Made by a program: the position numbers and the translations under genes
The notes under the pieces: model-generated
Database searches by the model: none
What the model saw: the letters and a program-made list of their open reading frames with translations, nothing else
What the model was told of the DNA's origin: nothing
Assembly: GCA_013314715.1 (NCBI GenBank)
Contig: JABUFC010000008.1
Location: forward strand, 1-64,000
Reading direction: 5' to 3'
Source: Bacteroidales bacterium
GTDB lineage: Bacteria > Bacteroidota > Bacteroidia > Bacteroidales > GWA2-32-17
DNA: 64,000 bases
Part shown: piece after piece, positions 43,202 through 52,982 of the stretch
Layout of the letters: every line of letters begins with the position of its first letter
Position numbering within the stretch: the first letter of the stretch is position 1

Positions 43202-45606
43202 TATTCAATGTATATATCAAGATTCATTTTTTTTATTGATAAAATGCTACGTTCTTGATTCCAAAAATAAACATTTATTTTGTATATTGGCAAAAAAGAT
43301 GATGTTCTGCTAATAATCAAATACTTATGTATATTAAAATTCTTTGTTTCTTTTTCTTTTATTTCAAAATCAATGCTTTGCCAACTAATTAATCTATTTA
43401 ATGAATCTCTGGTTTCGAAAACAAGTTTAGTGGTTATTTTTTTTAATAATTGCGATTGAATTTGTATAAACCCATTTACTATTATGGTATTAAAAAAATT
43501 ATGTTTTAATTCGGCAGTGCATACGTCTATAAATTCTTGATTTTTATTTATAATAAAATTATCGTTTTTTTTGTAATACTTAACAAAAGGATTGTTTTTA
43601 TAGTTAGGATATAAAGGTAACCGATATGCTGTTGAAAAGCTATGTTGTGGTAATATTTTATTTTGTTTAGGCAATATTTTGTGCATCGAGGCAATAATAG
43701 TTTGTTTATGTTTTAGTTCTTTTTCGATATTAGGATTTTTAATATTTCGCTGTAGAAAATTATCAGATACTGTGAATAAACTGTCTTTATGCATATAATA
43801 ATAATTAGATAGTATATCGGGATATGTTTTGTTTTCCCAAATAAAAGCATAGGAACAATTCATATTGAAAAATTTACTAGTATCGAGACCTTTGCCTATA
43901 TAGCATGTCCATTGTGGAATATTAAAAGATGTTTTATTTTTTAACAGAAGCTCTATAGAAGGACTTATATCCGAATGGCTGCAAACTCCTTTAAACACTG
44001 CAGACTTTTTTAGTTTAGGAGAATAGATAATAAGCGGAACGTGAAATTTTTTTAGTGCAAGGTTTATATTGTATGATAAGCCATGATCGCCTGTAATAAT
44101 AAAAATGGTATTTTCAAATTCGGGTCTTTTCTTGTAGGCTTTAAAAAATTCTCGTAACACATCATCGGTATATAAAACGGTTGCAAATCTTTTTTTATCA
44201 AAAAAATCGGTTTGTTTCGAATATAAATCGGGGTGTTGAGCGAAATATTGGTCAAGTTTTTTTTCGTATTTTTCTATTTCTGCATATTCCCATGGATTAT
44301 GATTGCTTAAAGTTAGATAAATGTCAGCACGTGGAGATGTTGGAAACGAATCAATAACCTTAAATGAATAGTTAAAAAGAGTACGGTCATCGTATCCCCA
44401 CGAAAAATCTTTTCCCATTTTTTTATAGATAGGAGGGAAATATTTAATAAGATAATCGGTTTTATTATAAAGCAAAAAATCGCTCATTCGATCGAATCCA
44501 AGCCAACCACCATAAAAAAATGAAATGAAATATCCGTTATGTTTTAGGTTTCGCAAAAGCGAAGTATGAGTAGGAAAGCTATCGGCTAACTCGTTAAATC
44601 CCATTTCGCCGTATGGAGTTGAAGCAAAAATGGATGGTAGTGCTCCAAAAGTCCGCCCAGCAGTAGATAAAAAGTTATACCAGTACAAACTATGTTGGGC
44701 TAAAGAATCTAAAAAGGGAGTAAAACTTCCATATAGAGCGTCGGGACCAGAATAGTTTCTGCCAAGACTTTCTATAATGATAAAAACAAGATTGGGTTTT
44801 TGGTCGAAAGGTTCAAAATAATTACTTAAAACATCGTTGTTTACACGTTCTCTAAACAATGGATATTCATTTGATAAAAAATGATCGTTGTAATATTCTT
44901 TTTTTATAAAGTTGTTGATTTCGTTGGCTAAATTATCTAATTCTGTTTGAGTAAAATATTGGTAACTAGAATATATAAAAAAAGCAACTTTATTTTCTAT
45001 AATTAATGATTTGTTGGGTATTGTACTCATTATTTTTGATTTAAATGGCACTATCGAAAAGATTAAAACCAGAATATAAAAAATAATGATGGTTTTCTTT
45101 TTTAATATTTGTGTATTTATGAATTTATAGGAGAATAAGATAGCGAATATAAAAACAATAAAAAAAACCATTATAGGAATCACTAAATAACGATAGGTGC
45201 TCATTAGCTCTTGGGTATTATAGCTATTATATTTAAATAATAGTGAATCGGGAAGCATTTCTGTAAAAGCTGAATAGTAAGAGAAAAAGATAGAGGTCAA
45301 ACTCCAAATGATCCCAAACAATAGGCTAATTGTGTTTAGATAAAAAGGTTTCCATTTATAAATAAAAAAAGATGGTAATAAAAAAATAAGCCCAAGTAAA
45401 GAAAATAAAGAGAAGTCGATTATAGATCCGATGAAAATATCTGTAATAGTAAAGTGATAACCTGCTGAATGATTATAAGAGAGTATTAAAACATCTAAAA
45501 TTCTTAATAAGAATAAGATTTCAAAAGTAATAATTATATAGTTGCAATAAGGATTAAATAAAAAACTTAAGAAGTTTTTTAAAAAATTTACACGTATGAA
45601 TTTCAT
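43201..45606 (-). CDS. LTA-synthase-family (sulfatase-fold) membrane enzyme
   Basis: The 801 residues have five N-terminal membrane helices (to about residue 200) and then a periplasmic alkaline-phosphatase/sulfatase domain: VFIIIESLGRNYSGPDALYGSFTPFLDSLA, the nucleophile region TAGRTFGALPSIFAS (Thr as in LtaS), and TGDHGLSY for metal binding. Family enzymes transfer phosphoglycerol (LtaS, OpgB) or phosphoethanolamine. The C-terminal 150 residues form an added beta domain. In an outer-membrane organism a phosphoglycerol transferase for periplasmic glycans or lipid is the better guess than lipoteichoic acid. The coupled GDPD gene supports a glycerophosphate theme. Confidence 0.82.
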   Translation of the reverse strand: MKFIRVNFLKNFLSFLFNPYCNYIIITFEILFLLRILDVLILSYNHSAGYHFTITDIFIGSIIDFSLFSLLGLIFLLPSFFIYKWKPFYLNTISLLFGIIWSLTSIFFSYYSAFTEMLPDSLLFKYNSYNTQELMSTYRYLVIPIMVFFIVFIFAILFSYKFINTQILKKKTIIIFYILVLIFSIVPFKSKIMSTIPNKSLIIENKVAFFIYSSYQYFTQTELDNLANEINNFIKKEYYNDHFLSNEYPLFRERVNNDVLSNYFEPFDQKPNLVFIIIESLGRNYSGPDALYGSFTPFLDSLAQHSLYWYNFLSTAGRTFGALPSIFASTPYGEMGFNELADSFPTHTSLLRNLKHNGYFISFFYGGWLGFDRMSDFLLYNKTDYLIKYFPPIYKKMGKDFSWGYDDRTLFNYSFKVIDSFPTSPRADIYLTLSNHNPWEYAEIEKYEKKLDQYFAQHPDLYSKQTDFFDKKRFATVLYTDDVLREFFKAYKKRPEFENTIFIITGDHGLSYNINLALKKFHVPLIIYSPKLKKSAVFKGVCSHSDISPSIELLLKNKTSFNIPQWTCYIGKGLDTSKFFNMNCSYAFIWENKTYPDILSNYYYMHKDSLFTVSDNFLQRNIKNPNIEKELKHKQTIIASMHKILPKQNKILPQHSFSTAYRLPLYPNYKNNPFVKYYKKNDNFIINKNQEFIDVCTAELKHNFFNTIIVNGFIQIQSQLLKKITTKLVFETRDSLNRLISWQSIDFEIKEKETKNFNIHKYLIISRTSSFLPIYKINVYFWNQERSILSIKKMNLDIYIE

Positions 45607-45642
45607 GGTTTTTCGAAAAAATGCAAAGATAAACTAAATTGT

Positions 45643-46221
45643 TTATCTTGTCAAAACAAATGCTTTAATGATTGATGGGAAATGTGTGTATTCGAGTAAA
45701 TGAACTCTATTTGCTAATGTATCGACGGTATCATTTGGATATACATGACAAACAGCTTGAAACAATATTTTACCTTTATCGTAGTCTTTATTTACCAAGT
45801 GAATAGTAATACCTGATTTTGTCTCTTTATTATCAATAACCTTTTTATGTACATTATTTCCATACATGCCCTTACCACCATATGCTGGCAATAAAGCAGG
45901 ATGGATATTAATAATCCGATCAGGAAAATTAACAATAATATTTTCAGGAATAAGCCATAAAAAGCCTGCTAAAATAATGACATCAATATTTAATTGGTAT
46001 AATAAACTTAGAAATTGTTTAGAATGGAATTCATCTTTATTAAAGATTATCATTGGGATATTATATGTTTTCATTCGTTCAATGACACCTGCTTTAGGAT
46101 TATTAGTAAATACTGAGTGCACTGAAATAATATCATCGTTTAAAAAATATTTAACAATATTTTCGGCGTTGGTACCACTTCCCGAAGCAAAAATAGCTAA
46201 ATTAATTTTTTTGTTTTGCAT
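45643..46221 (-). CDS. purN: Phosphoribosylglycinamide formyltransferase
   Basis: It transfers the formyl group of 10-formyl-THF to glycinamide ribonucleotide, step 3 of purine synthesis. The 192 residues show IFASGSGTNAENIVKYF (phosphate loop), the catalytic IINIHPALLPAYGGKGMYG with Asn and His, and KSGITIHLVNKDYDKGKIL with the Asp. The length is standard. It is divergent from acpP, and the shared spacer is 142 bases. Confidence 0.93.
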   Translation of the reverse strand: MQNKKINLAIFASGSGTNAENIVKYFLNDDIISVHSVFTNNPKAGVIERMKTYNIPMIIFNKDEFHSKQFLSLLYQLNIDVIILAGFLWLIPENIIVNFPDRIINIHPALLPAYGGKGMYGNNVHKKVIDNKETKSGITIHLVNKDYDKGKILFQAVCHVYPNDTVDTLANRVHLLEYTHFPSIIKAFVLTR

Positions 46222-46290
46222 ATATACGTAGTTATATTATTGAATTTCAGACATTGTTAAAAAATATTCGTCAAATTTTTGCAAAAATAT

Positions 46291-46321
46291 TTGAAAAAAT
46301 CGTTACAAATTTATTTCTTTG
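46291..46321 (+). promoter_or_regulatory. Putative promoter of acpP-fabF-rnc
   Basis: TTG at 46291-46293, 20 bases of spacer, then TTTCTTTG at 46314-46321 followed by C, one mismatch from TAnnTTTG. It would give a leader of about 35 bases before the acpP start. Confidence 0.35.
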
Positions 46322-46363
46322 CAGTCTCAAAAAAAAATTAAGTACTAACTAAAACTTAAAACT

Positions 46364-46600
46364 ATGTCAGACATTGCTTCAAGAGTTAAAGCAATCATCG
46401 TCGATAAGCTTGGCGTTGACGAAAACGAAGTTACAAACGAAGCTAGCTTCACCAACGATTTAGGAGCTGATTCGCTCGATACCGTTGAATTGATTATGGA
46501 ATTTGAAAAAGAATTCAACATTGCTATTCCGGACGATCAAGCTGAAAAAATTGCTACCGTAGGTGATGCTATTTCTTACATTGAAAAAAACGCAAAGTAA
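46364..46600 (+). CDS. acpP: Acyl carrier protein
   Basis: The 78-residue acidic protein has the phosphopantetheine site [13 protein letters not shown] (Ser38) and the usual N-terminal helix [20 protein letters not shown]. It carries the growing chain in fatty-acid synthesis and is the first of acpP-fabF-rnc. The fabF gene starts 21 bases later. Confidence 0.97.
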   Translation: MSDIASRVKAIIVDKLGVDENEVTNEASFTNDLGADSLDTVELIMEFEKEFNIAIPDDQAEKIATVGDAISYIEKNAK

Positions 46601-46621
46601 TTACTTCTTAAATCTGGTTTT

Positions 46622-47875
46622 ATGGAATTGAAAAGAGTAGTCGTAACTGGCTTAGGCGCAGTAACGCCACTAGGTAATACTGTTCCTGAATTTTGGAATG
46701 GTTTAAAAAATGGTGTGAGCGGATGCGATTTAATTACGCAGTTCGACGCATCTAAATTCAAAACCAGGTTTGCTTGCGAAGTTAAAAATTTCAATGTAGA
46801 AAATTTTATTGACCGCAAAGAAGCCAGGAAACTGGACAGATATGCCCAGTTTGCCCTGGTTGCTGCGGAAGAAGCCGTTAAAGATTCTGGTCTTGATTTA
46901 GAAAAAATTGATTTAGACGAAGCCGGTGTTATTTGGGCATCGGGAATAGGTGGTATTAAAACATTTCAGGAAGAAGTTATAGCCTTTGCAAAAGGAGATG
47001 GAACTCCACGTTTTAGCCCCTTCTTTATTCCAAAAATGATTGCCGATATAGCTGCTGGTCATATATCTATGAAGTATGGTTTTAGAGGACCAAACTTCAG
47101 TACCGTTTCGGCTTGTGCATCTTCTTCACATGCCATTTCTGATGCTTATATTCAGATTCGTTTAGGTAAAGCTAAAATTATGGTAGCTGGTGGTTCAGAA
47201 GCTGCTATAATGGAGTCGGGAGTTGGCGGTTTTAATGCTATGCAAGCTTTGTCTACTAACAATGATGAGTATAAAACAGCATCGCGTCCATTCTGTAAAA
47301 CACGTGATGGTTTTGTTATGGGCGAAGGTGGGGCAGGCTTAATTCTCGAAGAATATGAACATGCGGTAGCACGTGGTGCTAAAATTTATGCAGAAATTGT
47401 AGGAACTGGCTTAACGGCCGATGCATACCATCTTACCGCACCGCATCCCGATGGATTAGGAGCCAAAAAGGTAATGGAAATGGCATTAAAAGAAGCCAAC
47501 ATTGCACCCGAAAAGATCGATTATATTAACGTTCATGGAACCGCTACACCACTGGGTGACATCGCCGAATTGAAAGCAATTCAAGCCGTATTTGGCGAAC
47601 ATGCATATAAGTTAAATATCAGTTCAACTAAATCAATGCATGGACATTTATTGGGAGGTGCTGGTGCCATTGAAGCTATTGCTACTATTTTAGCAATGGT
47701 AAATAATACGGTACCACCTACCATCAATCATAAAGAACAAGACGAAAATATTGATCCAAAATTGAATTTGACTTTGCATAAAGCACAAAATCGTGAAGTG
47801 AATTATGCAATTAGCAATACATTTGGTTTTGGTGGCCATAATGCTTGTATTTTATTTAAAAAACTAGATTCTTAG
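46622..47875 (+). CDS. fabF: Beta-ketoacyl-ACP synthase II
   Basis: It condenses malonyl-ACP with acyl-ACP in chain elongation. The 417 residues begin KRVVVTGLGAVTPLGNTVPEFW and hold the catalytic triad: Cys in SACASSSHAISDA, His in NVHGTATPLGD and His in SMHGHLLGGAGAIEAI. It ends with NTFGFGGHNACILFKK. Length and motifs are standard. The stop (TAG 47873-47875) is followed in the same frame, after one codon, by the TTG start of rnc. Confidence 0.97.
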   Translation: MELKRVVVTGLGAVTPLGNTVPEFWNGLKNGVSGCDLITQFDASKFKTRFACEVKNFNVENFIDRKEARKLDRYAQFALVAAEEAVKDSGLDLEKIDLDEAGVIWASGIGGIKTFQEEVIAFAKGDGTPRFSPFFIPKMIADIAAGHISMKYGFRGPNFSTVSACASSSHAISDAYIQIRLGKAKIMVAGGSEAAIMESGVGGFNAMQALSTNNDEYKTASRPFCKTRDGFVMGEGGAGLILEEYEHAVARGAKIYAEIVGTGLTADAYHLTAPHPDGLGAKKVMEMALKEANIAPEKIDYINVHGTATPLGDIAELKAIQAVFGEHAYKLNISSTKSMHGHLLGGAGAIEAIATILAMVNNTVPPTINHKEQDENIDPKLNLTLHKAQNREVNYAISNTFGFGGHNACILFKKLDS

Positions 47876-47878
47876 TTC

Positions 47879-48586
47879 TTGTTCCCATTTTTTAAAAAGA
47901 ATTATCATCCATTATCGATATTTATAAAGAATGTTTTTGGGTTTGTGCCTAAAAACATTTTTTATTATGAATTAGCCTTAACGCATAAGTCTGCTTCTAT
48001 TTACCATAATAAAAACTATTCTATCAATAATGAACGTCTCGAATTTTTAGGAGACGCTGTGTTAAATACAATTATTGGTGAATATTTATTTCATGAATTT
48101 ATAAACGAGAATGAGGGGTTCTTAACCACATTGCGTTCAAAAGTTGTAAATCGGCATAGTTTAAATGAAATAGCACTTAAACTTCAGCTCCACAAAATGA
48201 TAAAACAACAGGCCGATTTAGATATTATCGCTTCGAATATTCCGGGAAATGCTCTTGAGGCTATGATTGGAGCAATTTTTATTGATAAAGGATATGAATT
48301 TACTAAACAAATAATTTTAAATAAAATTATATTGCCCTATGTTGATTGGCATAATTTGATTGAGCATGAAACAAATTTCAAAGGTAAGATTATTGATTGG
48401 TGTCAAAAGAATCATTTAACCATAGAATTTAAGTGTGAACCTATTACTGTCGCGAACAAGAAAGTTCAGGGTTACCAAGCTGAAGTAATTATTAATAATC
48501 AGATTTGGGGTAAGGGTCAAGGACTAACTAAAAAAGAAGCAGAACAGCAAGCATCGAAAGAAGCTATAGAAAAAATGCAAAGGTAA
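47879..48586 (+). CDS. rnc: Ribonuclease III
   Basis: This double-strand RNA endonuclease processes rRNA and mRNA. The 235 residues contain the catalytic signature NNERLEFLGDAVLNTIIGEYLF, the downstream acidic pair region LEAMIGAIFIDKGYE, and the C-terminal dsRBD (NFKGKIIDWCQKNH, YQAEVIINNQIWGKGQGLTKKEAEQQASKEAI). The only start before the conserved domain is TTG at 47879, 3 bases after the fabF stop and in the same frame. The next candidate is a GTG at 47945, which would cut the domain. Confidence 0.93.
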   Translation: MFPFFKKNYHPLSIFIKNVFGFVPKNIFYYELALTHKSASIYHNKNYSINNERLEFLGDAVLNTIIGEYLFHEFINENEGFLTTLRSKVVNRHSLNEIALKLQLHKMIKQQADLDIIASNIPGNALEAMIGAIFIDKGYEFTKQIILNKIILPYVDWHNLIEHETNFKGKIIDWCQKNHLTIEFKCEPITVANKKVQGYQAEVIINNQIWGKGQGLTKKEAEQQASKEAIEKMQR

Positions 48587-48608
48587 AAATCAAAAAATTA
48601 TTTTCATT

Positions 48609-51077
48609 TTACAATGGGTCCACATCAGCAGACCAGAAAAAGTTTTGTAATTCAGGACTTGAAAAAAAGCGATGAATACAATGATAAGTGTTGTCGCGTA
48701 ATTTTAGAGCGTCGTTGTTGCGTGGAAGTTTTAACCAAAGTTCCATAATATATAGATTTTTAATTTTACCAATAATAGGAGCTTTAGGACCTAACACTTC
48801 TAGTGTTTTAATTTTACGTAATTCAATGGCAAGCTTTTTTGCAGTTTCTTTTGTAATATTTAAGTCTCTATGTTTTAATTCTAATCGGATAAGTCTGGTG
48901 TAAGGTGGATAATTAAATCTTTTTCGTTCTGCAAGTTGCCAACTTACAAAACCTTTATAATCGTTCTTTGTTAAAAATTGAATAACCGGATGTTGTGGTT
49001 GGGTGGTTTGAATAATAACTTTTCCTTGAGATAATCGTCGTCCGGCTCTGCCTGCGACTTGAGTAAATAACTGAAAAGTTCGTTCGTCGCTGCGAAAATC
49101 GGGATAATTGAGCATGGCATCGGCATCTAAAATGCCAATAAGTTCAATGTTTTCGAAATCTAATCCTTTGGTAACCATTTGTGTGCCCACCAAAATATCA
49201 ATTTCTTTTTTTTCTATTTGCTCGAACAATTGCTCTATTTTAATTTTGGTTCGAGTGGTATCTAAGTCCATACGTGCAATATGGGCATTGGGGATAAACA
49301 TAGCGAGTTCGTCTTCTATTCGCTCGGTGCCGAGTCCTCTAATTTTTAGCGTAGGTTGTTTACATTCATTGCATTGTAAAGGGATGGGGATAGAATACCC
49401 GCAATAATGACAGATAAGTTTATTAAATGCCTTGTGATATGTGAGTTTTACATCGCAGTGGGTACAGTCTGGAACCCATCCACATTCTTCGCATTCAATA
49501 TATGGAGAATAGCCACGTCGATTTTGAAAAATAATAGCTTGTTTTCCATTTTGAATGGTGTCAACTAGTTCTTTTAAAAAAATATCGGAGTAGTATTGTT
49601 GTTTTACTCGATGCTTTTTACGCTCGTCTTTTATATCAATAACCTTTATTTCAGGTAAAGCTGTGGCATGAAAGCGTTCGTTAAGTTCAACTAAACCATA
49701 TTTTCCAGTTTGAGCATTAAAGTAGGTTTCGATCGATGGAGTAGCTGAGCCTAATAGCACTTTGGCATTGTGTTGAAGTGCTAAAATAATAGCAGTATCG
49801 CGTGCATTAAAATGAGGCTCTGGGTTTTGTTGTTTATAAGTTGTTTCGTGTTCTTCATCAATAATAATTAATCCTAAGTTTCGAAAAGGAAGAAAAATTG
49901 AGGAACGAACTCCTAAAATAACTGAAACAGGTTGATGGGCTGTTGCCATATGAAGGTATAATTCTGTGCGTTCGTTATCGCTATATTTACTATGGTAAAC
50001 AGCCACCCTATCGCCTAAAGCTTTGCATAAACGATTAACCATTTGTGAGGTTAAAGCAATTTCGGGCAATAAATATAAAACTTGTTTGCCTTGTTGAATG
50101 TATTTTTCAATTAAGTGGATATAGATTTCGGTTTTGCCACTCGAAGTAACTCCATGCAATAGAATTACATTTTTTTCTTTAAATTGATTTTCGATGGATA
50201 ATAAAGCCTCTTCTTGTTTTTTTTCTAGCTTGTTCTTTTCTAATTTCAGTTCGCGAACTTTATTAAAGACACGACTTTCTTCAAAAAAAACGGATTTAAG
50301 AATGCCCTTTTCTATAAGTTTTTTTGTGGCACTTCCGTTGTCTTTTGATTTTTTTAATAATTCTTCTTTTTTTATTGGAACAGTTTGAAGATATTGGCTA
50401 TTATTTAATGAAAAATACGATAATAATACATCTGATTGTTTAGGGGCTTTGTTAAGTTGATTAAAGATTGAATTCAGGTGTTCTTCGCTTTCAATATTAA
50501 TAGCCAAGTCGATATATTCAACTTTTTTGGGGATATAACGATGGGCTAATGACTCTTCTATTTGGATAAAATTTGATTGAAGTAATTTGTTTAATAAATG
50601 TTGTATATTTTTTTTTTCGAGTAAGCTTTGTAGGTCGCTAATTAAAGCAGAGTCTTTTTGTTCGAGTAGTTTTTTAATTTGATATTCTTCATCGCTGTCA
50701 GGAATAAAGTTATTGAAATTGATTCCTGGTAAAATTACAGATTCACTTTCGAGTTTTAATCCGCTAGGCAGAGCCGCTTTCATTGTTTCGCCAATGGTAC
50801 ATAAGTAATAACGACTCATCCATTCCCATAATTTAAGCTGATTTTCGGTTACAATAGCTTGGTCGTCGAGTATAGAGATGATGGGCTTGGTTTCGTATGT
50901 AGGTGTTTGTTGATGAACAGAAACGATAAGAGCAGTATATATTTTTCGTTTTCCAAATTGTACTACGGCTCTTTTACCAACATGAGCGAGTAACGCCCAT
51001 TCAGTTGGAACCTCATATGTAAATACACCTTCTACTTTTAATGGCAATATGACATTTACGAAAAGCTTTTTTGTCAT
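48609..51077 (-). CDS. priA: Replication restart helicase PriA
   Basis: It rebuilds replication forks by loading the primosome at repaired forks. I use the ATG at 51077 (MTKKLFVNVILPLKVEGVFTYEVP, 822 residues); an extension to a TTG at 51104 overlaps pfkA. Motifs: Walker A GVTSSGKTEIY, DEEH box, helicase motif GSATPS, four Cys pairs of the zinc region (CEECGWVPDCTHC, CHYCG, CNECKQ) and GTQMVTKGLDF. It follows pfkA in the same direction. Confidence 0.95.
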   Translation of the reverse strand: MTKKLFVNVILPLKVEGVFTYEVPTEWALLAHVGKRAVVQFGKRKIYTALIVSVHQQTPTYETKPIISILDDQAIVTENQLKLWEWMSRYYLCTIGETMKAALPSGLKLESESVILPGINFNNFIPDSDEEYQIKKLLEQKDSALISDLQSLLEKKNIQHLLNKLLQSNFIQIEESLAHRYIPKKVEYIDLAINIESEEHLNSIFNQLNKAPKQSDVLLSYFSLNNSQYLQTVPIKKEELLKKSKDNGSATKKLIEKGILKSVFFEESRVFNKVRELKLEKNKLEKKQEEALLSIENQFKEKNVILLHGVTSSGKTEIYIHLIEKYIQQGKQVLYLLPEIALTSQMVNRLCKALGDRVAVYHSKYSDNERTELYLHMATAHQPVSVILGVRSSIFLPFRNLGLIIIDEEHETTYKQQNPEPHFNARDTAIILALQHNAKVLLGSATPSIETYFNAQTGKYGLVELNERFHATALPEIKVIDIKDERKKHRVKQQYYSDIFLKELVDTIQNGKQAIIFQNRRGYSPYIECEECGWVPDCTHCDVKLTYHKAFNKLICHYCGYSIPIPLQCNECKQPTLKIRGLGTERIEDELAMFIPNAHIARMDLDTTRTKIKIEQLFEQIEKKEIDILVGTQMVTKGLDFENIELIGILDADAMLNYPDFRSDERTFQLFTQVAGRAGRRLSQGKVIIQTTQPQHPVIQFLTKNDYKGFVSWQLAERKRFNYPPYTRLIRLELKHRDLNITKETAKKLAIELRKIKTLEVLGPKAPIIGKIKNLYIMELWLKLPRNNDALKLRDNTYHCIHRFFSSPELQNFFWSADVDPL

Positions 51078-51100
51078 AGAACTTGGAGCAAGTTTTTTGC

Positions 51101-52084
51101 TCAAACATTAAGAAAATCAATCATTTTAACTTCATCTAAATCGACTGTTTTATGGAGTTTAATCGCTTTTTCAATTGGAACGTGAGTGATTTTTTCATTT
51201 TGAATGCCGATCATAATGCCGAATTTACCATCTAAAAGTGCTTTAACAGCGTATACTCCCATTTTGGTAGAGATAAATCGGTCGTAAGCAGAGGGCGAGC
51301 CTCCTCTTTGAATGTGTCCAAGTATCGAAACTCGAACATCGTAATTTTGTAAATAGGGTTGAAGTTTTTTTACTACTTCGAAAGCTCCGCCTTCTTTTTC
51401 GCCTTCGGCAACTAAAATAATGTTGCTTGATTTTTTTCGACGATTGCCATTCTCAATAAACTCAATAAATTTGTTAATATCGCTTTCAACTTCGGGAATT
51501 AAAATGGCTTCGGCTCCGCATGCTATACCTGCTCTAAGGGTGAGAAATCCAGCATCGCGTCCCATAACTTCAATAAAAAACATGCGATTGTGTGAGCTAG
51601 CAGTGTCGCGTATTTTGTCAACGGCATCTATTACTGTATTGAGAGCAGTATCATATCCAATGGTAACATCAGTGCCGTAGATATCGTTATCTATAGTTCC
51701 GGGTAAACCAACCATAGGAGTATCGTAGCGTTGTCCAAAAGCTGTAGCACCTCTAAACGAACCATCGCCTCCAATAATAACCAAAGCATCTATTTCATGT
51801 TTTTTTACATTTTCGTATGCTTTTTGCATGCCTTCATCGGTCATGAATTCTTTGCTACGAGCTGTTTTTAAAATAGTACCTCCGCGTTGAATGATGGCTG
51901 CTACGTCGTGCGATTTCATTTCGTGAATTTGGTCGTTTATTAAACCATGATATCCATGGCGAATACCATAAACTTTAATGTTATGATATATAGCTGTTCT
52001 GACAACAGCCCGAATGGCGGCATTCATTCCTGGTGCATCACCACCTGAGGTTAATACACCAATAGTTCTAATTTGTTTAGTCAT
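51101..52084 (-). CDS. pfkA: ATP-dependent 6-phosphofructokinase
   Basis: It phosphorylates fructose-6-phosphate to fructose-1,6-bisphosphate in glycolysis. The 327 residues show GVLTSGGDAPGMNAAIRAVVR, IIGGDGSFRGA, the catalytic GTIDNDIYGTDVTIGYDTA, EVMGRDAGFL and ILGHIQRGGSPSAYDR, all of the allosteric bacterial type. The Gly after GGD (GGDGS) indicates ATP rather than pyrophosphate use. Confidence 0.96.
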   Translation of the reverse strand: MTKQIRTIGVLTSGGDAPGMNAAIRAVVRTAIYHNIKVYGIRHGYHGLINDQIHEMKSHDVAAIIQRGGTILKTARSKEFMTDEGMQKAYENVKKHEIDALVIIGGDGSFRGATAFGQRYDTPMVGLPGTIDNDIYGTDVTIGYDTALNTVIDAVDKIRDTASSHNRMFFIEVMGRDAGFLTLRAGIACGAEAILIPEVESDINKFIEFIENGNRRKKSSNIILVAEGEKEGGAFEVVKKLQPYLQNYDVRVSILGHIQRGGSPSAYDRFISTKMGVYAVKALLDGKFGIMIGIQNEKITHVPIEKAIKLHKTVDLDEVKMIDFLNV

Positions 52085-52121
52085 AACGAAAATATTTTGA
52101 ATAAAAGTAGTAAAAATATTG

Positions 52122-52982
52122 TTATGATATAAGTTTTTTTAAGTATTCGGCTATATGTTTCATTAACCACATTGGTGTTGATGTGGCGCCACAAATACCA
52201 ATGCTTTCGATATTTGAAAGCCATTCTGTATTGATTTCAGCTTCTTCTGAAATAAAATAAGAACGCGGATTAACCGACTTGCAAACTTCGTATAGGGCTT
52301 TTCCATTTGAGCTTTGTTTACCGCTTACAAATAAAATAATATCGTGCGATTGTGCAAAAGATCGAAGTTCTTTGTCTCTTGAAGATACCTGTCGGCAAAT
52401 AGAGTTTGTATAATTTAGTAATTGTAGAGTTCCTATAGCAGCCATTCTTTTTTTTAATTCTTCAATAATTTCTTTGTATTTATGTGGACTTTGTGTTGTT
52501 TGTGAAAAAACGGTTATAGGTTGATGTAAGTCAATTTTATCAAGTTCTTCAATCGAATTAATTACTAACGCCTTACCATTTACTTGTCCAATAAGCCCAT
52601 TGACTTCGGCATGACCTTTTTTACCAAAAATAATAATTTGCTGATTAGTGGTTGATGCTTCTTTTACCCTTTTTTGTAATCGAAGAACTACGGGGCATGT
52701 GGCATCGATAAGTTGGATGTTGTTTTTTCTAGCAATTTCGTATGTGCTAGGTGGTTCGCCATGAGCACGTATGAGTACGGTAGTGTTGTGCATTTGTTCG
52801 AATTGTTGATGGGTTATGGTAATCAATCCTTTTTTTTCTAATCGATGCATTTCAAGATTATTGTGTACTAAATCGCCTAAGCAATACAAGGGTTGTCCTG
52901 CATTTAAAATTTTTTCGGCTTTTTCAATAGCATATACAACACCAAAGCAAAAGCCGCTATGCTGGTCTATTTCAATCTTCAT
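52122..52982 (-). CDS. ispH: 4-hydroxy-3-methylbut-2-enyl diphosphate reductase
   Basis: This is the last enzyme of the MEP isoprenoid pathway, an iron-sulfur enzyme giving IPP and DMAPP. The 286 residues have the three cluster cysteines in SGFCFGVVYAIEKAE (near the start), IDATCPVVLRLQ and IGICGATSTPMWLM. The substrate motifs VIRAHGEPPSTY, FSQTTQSP and SGKQSSNGKALYEV are intact. It overlaps the cmk gene by 11 bases. Confidence 0.95.
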   Translation of the reverse strand: MKIEIDQHSGFCFGVVYAIEKAEKILNAGQPLYCLGDLVHNNLEMHRLEKKGLITITHQQFEQMHNTTVLIRAHGEPPSTYEIARKNNIQLIDATCPVVLRLQKRVKEASTTNQQIIIFGKKGHAEVNGLIGQVNGKALVINSIEELDKIDLHQPITVFSQTTQSPHKYKEIIEELKKRMAAIGTLQLLNYTNSICRQVSSRDKELRSFAQSHDIILFVSGKQSSNGKALYEVCKSVNPRSYFISEEAEINTEWLSNIESIGICGATSTPMWLMKHIAEYLKKLIS

